Positions 13,885-17,507 of a stretch of 17,507 bases of DNA are shown one piece after another. The stretch is from JAYEJW01 sp034716535 (lineage in GTDB: Bacteria > Pseudomonadota > Gammaproteobacteria > Chromatiales > Chromatiaceae). The notes under the pieces are model-generated. The model saw nothing but the letters and a program-made list of their open reading frames with translations, was not told the DNA's origin and searched no databases. How positions within the stretch are numbered: the stretch's first letter is position 1; every line of letters begins with the position of its first letter. The stretch spans positions 1 through 17,507 of the forward strand of contig JAYEJW010000025.1 of the NCBI GenBank assembly GCA_034716535.1, read 5' to 3'. Made by a program: the position numbers and the translations under genes.

Positions 13885-13986
13885 GGACGAAGCGAGCTCA
13901 CTGTCGAGGACGTAAAGGAACGCAATCGCAGCTATGACCAGGAAGACATCCTGGCGTCTATCGACGAAGCGTTGGCGGCTGACTAG
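13885..13986 (+). pseudogene. C-terminal remnant of an antitoxin
   Basis: A frame directly after nosY encodes SELTVEDVKERNRSYDQED and ILASIDEALAAD before a TAG at 13984-13986. No start codon belongs to it. The pattern (V.ERN...D...ILA.IDEA) resembles the C-terminal tail of antitoxins paired with COG1569-type PIN toxins. The next start codon, of a PIN fragment, is five bases further. I read it as the end of a decayed toxin-antitoxin module whose 5' part has been lost next to nosY. Confidence 0.5.
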
Positions 13987-13991
13987 CGCCG

Positions 13992-14069
13992 ATGCGGGTC
14001 GTGGTCGATACGGGGATTCTGGTCGCTGCACTCATCACGTCCGGAACGCCCCCAGACCTCATCTATCGG
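13992..14069 (+). pseudogene. N-terminal remnant of a PIN-domain toxin
   Basis: ATG 13992 opens a frame reading MRVVVDTGILVAALITSG then TPPDLIYR. This matches the first strand and helix of PIN-family RNase toxins, including the first catalytic Asp (D6). Family resemblance stops at about residue 26. After that the frame runs into the opposite strand of pyruvate kinase, so the rest of the toxin (about 110 residues and the other acidic residues) is missing. It cannot be an active nuclease. Confidence 0.6.
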
Positions 14070-14088
14070 CCTGATTCCGGCTCAGGCC
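14068..14088. terminator. Hairpin at the end of pyruvate kinase
   Basis: GGCCTGA (14068-14074) and TCAGGCC (14082-14088) form a perfect seven-base stem with a seven-base loop. The pyk stop codon is in the stem. No T-run follows on the minus strand, so this is a possible rather than typical terminator. It lies exactly at the boundary with the PIN fragment. Confidence 0.35.
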
Positions 14089-15527
14089 CCCACCGTGAGT
14101 ACCCTGATCAGGTCCGTGCCGCCGGTGGTCTGACTGTGGCCGGCCGTGGCGATCAGGGTGTCGCCCGGCTGCACGATACCGCGCTCCAGGGCCTTTTCGA
14201 TGGCGAATGCGATCTTGGCGTCGTCGAAGAGCTCCCCTCGATACAGGATGGGGAGCACGCCCCAGTTCATGCAGAGCTTACGGGCCACCTTGGGTGAGGC
14301 GGTCACGGCAAGAATGGGACATTCGGGGCGGTGCTTGGAGATCAGTCTGGACGTGAATCCGGTCTCGGTCAGGCTGATTATGGCGGTGGCGCCGAGCTGA
14401 TCGGCCATGCGCACCGCGGAATGGCTTACCGCCTCCGTCACCTGGTTGGATGGATGCGGCAGAATGCGCTGCAGGTAGCCGTATTCCCTCAAAGACGACT
14501 CCGCGCGGATCGCCAACTCCGCCATTGTCTTCACGGATTCCACCGGATAGGCGCCCGCTGCCGTCTCCCCCGACAACATGAGGGCCGAGCTGCCGTCCAG
14601 GATGGCGTTGGCCACGTCGCTCGCCTCGGCACGTGTGGGTTTCGGGTTCCGTTCCATGGACGCGAGCATCTGGGTTGCCGTGATGACCGGCTTGCCGTTG
14701 CTCACGGTGGTACGAATGATCCTTTTCTGCATGCCGGGCACGTCCGCCAACGGTAGCTCGACCCCCAGGTCGCCCCGGGCCACCATGAGGCCGTCGGCGG
14801 CGGCAACGATGGACTCGAGGTTCTCAACGCCGGCCCGGTTCTCGATCTTGGCAATGATCGGAATGCTGACGCCCTGCGCAAGCAGGATCTCCCGCATGCG
14901 GTTTACGTCGGCCGCGTTCTGGACGAAGGAGGCCGCGATGTATTCCACATCGTTCTCCGCCGCGAAGGTCAGCTCCCGTAACACGTCATCGCGGTTTTCG
15001 GGGTCCACCGCACCGACGGACAGCTGGATGTCGGGGAGATTTACACCCTTGTTCTCCCGCAGGGCGCCGCCCACGACGACGCGGCAGCGGACCTCTCGTT
15101 CTTCCACCGACTGGACGGTCAGCTCCATGGCGCCGTCGTCGAGCAGGATGGTGTCGCCGGGGTTTACCTCCAGGGCCAGGCGCTGATAGGTCACCGCTAC
15201 GCCGGTTTCGTCGCCGGGACGACCGTCGGTGTATAGCGTGAAGGCCCCACCCGAGACCAGCTCGACGCTTCCCATGGGGAGACGGCCGGTACGGATCTCG
15301 ACGCCCCGGGTGTCGAGCATGATGGCGACCTGCGTGCCCAGGCTCGAGGCGGCTGCGCGGATGCGTTCCAGCCGCAGCTTGTGCTCTTCCAGCGTCCCGT
15401 GGGAGAGGTTCAGGCGCGCGACGCTCATGCCGGCTTGTAGCATGGCCTCCAAGGTGGCCGGTGCATCACAGGCGGGGCCGACGGTGGCGACGATCTTGGT
15501 CTTTCGGGTATGGCTTCGCGTGGGCAT
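14082..15527 (-). CDS. pyk: Pyruvate kinase
   Basis: A 481-residue cytoplasmic glycolytic enzyme that converts phosphoenolpyruvate and ADP to pyruvate and ATP. The N-terminus (TRKTKIVATVGPAC) and the LNLSHG motif are typical. The active-site segment contains K227 and E229 (IIAKIENRAG) and RGDLGVE (251-257). ITATQML and NPKPTRAEASDVANAILDG follow, then the C-terminal domain ending in a GGTDLIRV segment. The nucleotide-binding loop reads LDTRGVEIRTG (71-81) where most family members have DTKGPEIRTG; the Glu linked to K+ dependence is kept. It is transcribed toward the nos cluster and converges on the toxin remnant. It is a housekeeping gene, unlikely to be tied to nos. Confidence 0.97.
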   Translation of the reverse strand: MPTRSHTRKTKIVATVGPACDAPATLEAMLQAGMSVARLNLSHGTLEEHKLRLERIRAAASSLGTQVAIMLDTRGVEIRTGRLPMGSVELVSGGAFTLYTDGRPGDETGVAVTYQRLALEVNPGDTILLDDGAMELTVQSVEEREVRCRVVVGGALRENKGVNLPDIQLSVGAVDPENRDDVLRELTFAAENDVEYIAASFVQNAADVNRMREILLAQGVSIPIIAKIENRAGVENLESIVAAADGLMVARGDLGVELPLADVPGMQKRIIRTTVSNGKPVITATQMLASMERNPKPTRAEASDVANAILDGSSALMLSGETAAGAYPVESVKTMAELAIRAESSLREYGYLQRILPHPSNQVTEAVSHSAVRMADQLGATAIISLTETGFTSRLISKHRPECPILAVTASPKVARKLCMNWGVLPILYRGELFDDAKIAFAIEKALERGIVQPGDTLIATAGHSQTTGGTDLIRVLTVGA

Positions 15528-15614
15528 CGGGGAGGGGTCGTCGTTACCTATTGATGAAGAAACGCGCTAGAGCTGTTGTTGTCCCTATCACGCCAGGAGG
15601 GTCTCTGGATATGT

Positions 15615-15949
15615 TCAACGCCAGAGATCACTCGATCTGAGCGAGATCGCGTCGAAGGGTGGCGCGGAGATGGTTTCATCTCCGTGCCAGGTCCCGATCT
15701 CTCGCCAATCCCCGCCCTCAAGGGCGAACGCCTCCAAGCTCTCCCGCACAGGATCCACCAACCGCCCGGGCCGCCTTTGCCCCGGTCAAAGGGGCCTCCG
15801 ATCTCGACCTGAAGTGCAGATTCCACACCCACATGGGGGCCGGCCGGTCGAGGCCGTGTGTGAAGCTGACCGTTCAGGATCTCACCGGTCAGGCCCTCCG
15901 GAAGGGTCATCAGGCGGTCGTAGAGAGAAACGCGTTGAGCGGCTTGCAT
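15615..15949 (-). pseudogene. Uma2-family endonuclease pseudogene with internal deletion
   Basis: On the minus strand, ATG 15949 opens MQAAQRVSLYDRLMTLPEGL, then TGEILNGQLH and, further on, GGPGGWWIL. This is the N-terminal third of a Uma2 (DUF820) PD-(D/E)XK-like protein. Right after WWIL, near 15750, the homology jumps to the family's C-terminus in another frame: DPVRESLEAFALEGGDW, REIGTWHGDETIS, FDAISLRSSDLW and a TGA at 15615-15617. About 110 codons remain of a usual length near 190. The middle with the nuclease active site is missing and the frames no longer join, so the gene is dead. The hairpin at 15661-15688 is part of its coding sequence. Confidence 0.75.
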
Positions 15950-16033
15950 CGTTCGGGTATTTCGTCAGATCCCTCGTGCAATCCTAGCCGTTCCGAGGCG
16001 CCAATGCATCCGGCCTGCAGACGCACCGGATGG

Positions 16034-16180
16034 CTCACGCGAAGACGCCAAGCCGCGAAGAGACGGATGTGACGACCGGCTCCGGAGGGAACCGGGTGTC
16101 GCGGCCCCGACGCCTTGATCAACCGCCACGCCTTCACCCGACATGTCCTGTGCTTCGCGCTCTTCGCGTCTTCGCGAGAG
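16034..16180. repeat. Long-loop imperfect inverted repeat between the Uma2 pseudogene and leuA
   Basis: The arms are 16034-16060 and 16153-16180. They share CGCGAAGACGC and a CGCGAAG end, about 24 of 28 positions with one gap. The loop of 92 bases contains a smaller hairpin (GGTGTCG/CGACGCC). The style resembles the repeat around the nosD start and the GAAGACGCGAAG-type dispersed repeats common in proteobacteria. The remaining bases of 15950-16269 hold no gene that I can support. Confidence 0.6.
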
Positions 16181-16269
16181 ATTCCTGACAACCCCCGAGA
16201 TTCGCGCACCCTCTGCCGGCGGTCCCGGCGGAGCGTCAACTGTTCTTTCCCGCCCAGAGCCACTCGGGC

Positions 16270-17507
16270 TCAGGCGGCCTGGGCGCCCCGGGCCTCTACC
16301 CGGTTGAGGGCGGAGAGCACCGCCTTGAGTGAGGCGCTTACCGTGTCCCGGTCCAGCGATGCCCCCGCCACGCGTTGCCCGTCCACATTGAGCTGGACGA
16401 AGGCTGCAGCCTCCGCGTCGGTGCCTTCGGACAGGGCGTGCTCCGCGTAGTCGACCACATTGACCCATTGGCCCGTGTGGCGCATCCAGGCATCGACGAA
16501 GGCGGCGATGGCCCCGTTTCCTTCTCCACGCAGCACCTGCTCCCCGCCGGGGCCGGCGATCCGCGCCTCGACCTGGTCGTGCCCGTTCTTGCTCAGACGG
16601 TAGCCGAGAAGCCGCACCGGGACCTGGTCGGTGACGAACTGCTCCAGAAACAGGGCGTGGATACTCGCGCTGTCCATCTCGCCGCCGCGCCGCTCGCTCT
16701 CCCGCTGGACCAGCTGGGCCAGCTCCACTTGGAGCCAACGGGGCAGATGTAGGCCATGGTCGCGTTCCAGAACAAAGGCGACGCCGCCCTTGCCGGACTG
16801 GCTGTTGATCCGGATCACCGCCTGATAATCTCGGCCCAGGTCCTTGGGATCGATGGGGAGGTAGGCCACCTGCCAGGGCTCGCCCGGGGCCTGCCGGCGC
16901 AGGCACTTGCGTATGGCGTCCTGATGGCTGCCGGAGAAGGCCGTGTAGACCAGATCACCGACCCAGGGATGGCGGGGATGGACTGGAATGGCCGTGCACT
17001 CGGAAACCACCTGAATGATCTCGTCGGGGTTGGAGAGGTCGAGCTTCGGGTCCACCCCCTGGCTGTACAGGTTCATGGCCATGGTGACGATGTCCATATT
17101 GCCGGTCCGCTCGCCGTTGCCCAGCAGGGTCCCTTCCACCCGATCGGCGCCCGCCAGCACGGCAAGCTCCGCCGCGCCGACCGCACAGCCGCGGTCGTTG
17201 TGGGTGTGAACCGACAACACAATGGCCTCGCGCCGGCCGATCTGGGTGGCGAAGTACTCGACCTGGTCGGCGAAGACGTTGGGGCTCGCGACCTCCACGG
17301 TCGCTGGCAGATTGATGATGCAGGGCCGATCTGGCGTCGGCTGCCAGACGTCGATCACCGCGTCGCACACCTCCACCGCGTAGTCCATCTCGGTGCTGGT
17401 GAAGCTCTCCGGCGAGTACTGGAACGTCCAATCCGTCTGCGGATACTTCGCCGCCTCGCGCGCTACCCACTGCGCCCCGCGGCGGGCGATGGCCTTGACG
17501 CCTTCCC
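16270..17507 (-). CDS. leuA: 2-isopropylmalate synthase, 5' end outside window
   Basis: The frame is open from the right edge to a TGA at 16270-16272. It gives about 412 residues of a long-form (LeuA2-type, about 560-residue) enzyme. The enzyme condenses acetyl-CoA with 2-ketoisovalerate in the first step of leucine synthesis. Visible motifs are the metal-binding SVHTHNDRG, then VEGTLLGNGERTGN and VVSECTAIPVHPRHPWVGD. A C-terminal domain with GEGNGAIAAFVDAW and a leucine-sensing-like region follows. The N-terminal part of the catalytic barrel is outside the window. An internal ATG at 17388 is not the start, because family sequence (TDWTFQYSPESFTSTE) continues upstream of it. Confidence 0.95.
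   Translation of the reverse strand, partial: EGVKAIARRGAQWVAREAAKYPQTDWTFQYSPESFTSTEMDYAVEVCDAVIDVWQPTPDRPCIINLPATVEVASPNVFADQVEYFATQIGRREAIVLSVHTHNDRGCAVGAAELAVLAGADRVEGTLLGNGERTGNMDIVTMAMNLYSQGVDPKLDLSNPDEIIQVVSECTAIPVHPRHPWVGDLVYTAFSGSHQDAIRKCLRRQAPGEPWQVAYLPIDPKDLGRDYQAVIRINSQSGKGGVAFVLERDHGLHLPRWLQVELAQLVQRESERRGGEMDSASIHALFLEQFVTDQVPVRLLGYRLSKNGHDQVEARIAGPGGEQVLRGEGNGAIAAFVDAWMRHTGQWVNVVDYAEHALSEGTDAEAAAFVQLNVDGQRVAGASLDRDTVSASLKAVLSALNRVEARGAQAA

Noticed and set aside
15661..15688. Perfect hairpin CGGAGATG-GTTT-CATCTCCG as a terminator or operator upstream of pyk
   Set aside because: It lies in the coding sequence of the Uma2 pseudogene (GDETIS), has no T-run, and is explained by codon content.
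16115..16122. TTGATCAA as an FNR-type site
   Set aside because: It has no four-base spacer between half-sites and is in a region with no FNR-type target gene.

Overview
The window is GC-rich bacterial DNA. Its core, about positions 1240 to 13900, is a nitrous oxide reduction (nos) cluster of the atypical, clade II kind. NosZ has a Sec-type signal peptide with no twin-arginine motif. The cluster carries nosB, nosG and nosH genes and several c-type cytochromes, and no nosR or nosX is present in the window. The GC content, NosZ type, a long-form 2-isopropylmalate synthase and a Uma2-type pseudogene suggest a gammaproteobacterium, perhaps a sulfur oxidiser or related denitrifier. This placement is inference from sequence feel, not a database match.

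Layout: 1-159 is the tail of a probable membrane-protein gene. It is followed by a UbiA/MenA-like prenyltransferase (199-1104) and an intergenic stretch with an FNR/Dnr-type site. nosZ (1345-3660 including stop) ends at a hairpin terminator. A monoheme cytochrome c follows (3751-4071). A second, nearly identical FNR-type site (4131-4144) precedes a diheme cytochrome c (4287-5069), nosB (5259-6431) and nosD (6472-7818). A 156-bp MITE-like block of four hairpins (7857-8012) separates nosD from nosG (8109-8987) and two tandem nosH paralogues (8998-9975 and 10034-11011). After an AT-richer, structured 211-bp gap come nosF, nosL, a second monoheme cytochrome and nosY (11223-13882), tightly packed.

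The right side is chromosomal background with signs of decay. It holds fragments of an antitoxin and a PIN toxin (13885-14069), pyruvate kinase on the minus strand (14082-15527), a Uma2-family pseudogene with an internal deletion (15615-15949), a long imperfect inverted repeat (16034-16180), and a 5'-truncated leuA on the minus strand (16270-17507).

How the genes work together: NosG and the two NosH proteins look like a quinol-oxidising Fe-S module at the membrane. Electrons would pass to the three periplasmic cytochromes c and on to the CuA site of NosZ, which reduces N2O to N2. NosD, NosF and NosY form the ABC-type maturation system and NosL is a copper-binding lipoprotein, all serving CuZ assembly. 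NosB is a six-helix membrane protein of unknown role. The two FNR-type sites suggest induction under oxygen limitation and/or by nitrogen oxides.

The main points of interest are the tandem nosH duplication, a nosD start codon and signal peptide embedded in a 27-bp inverted repeat, the MITE-like element inside the cluster, and the heme-less C-terminal extension of NosZ next to separate cytochrome genes.
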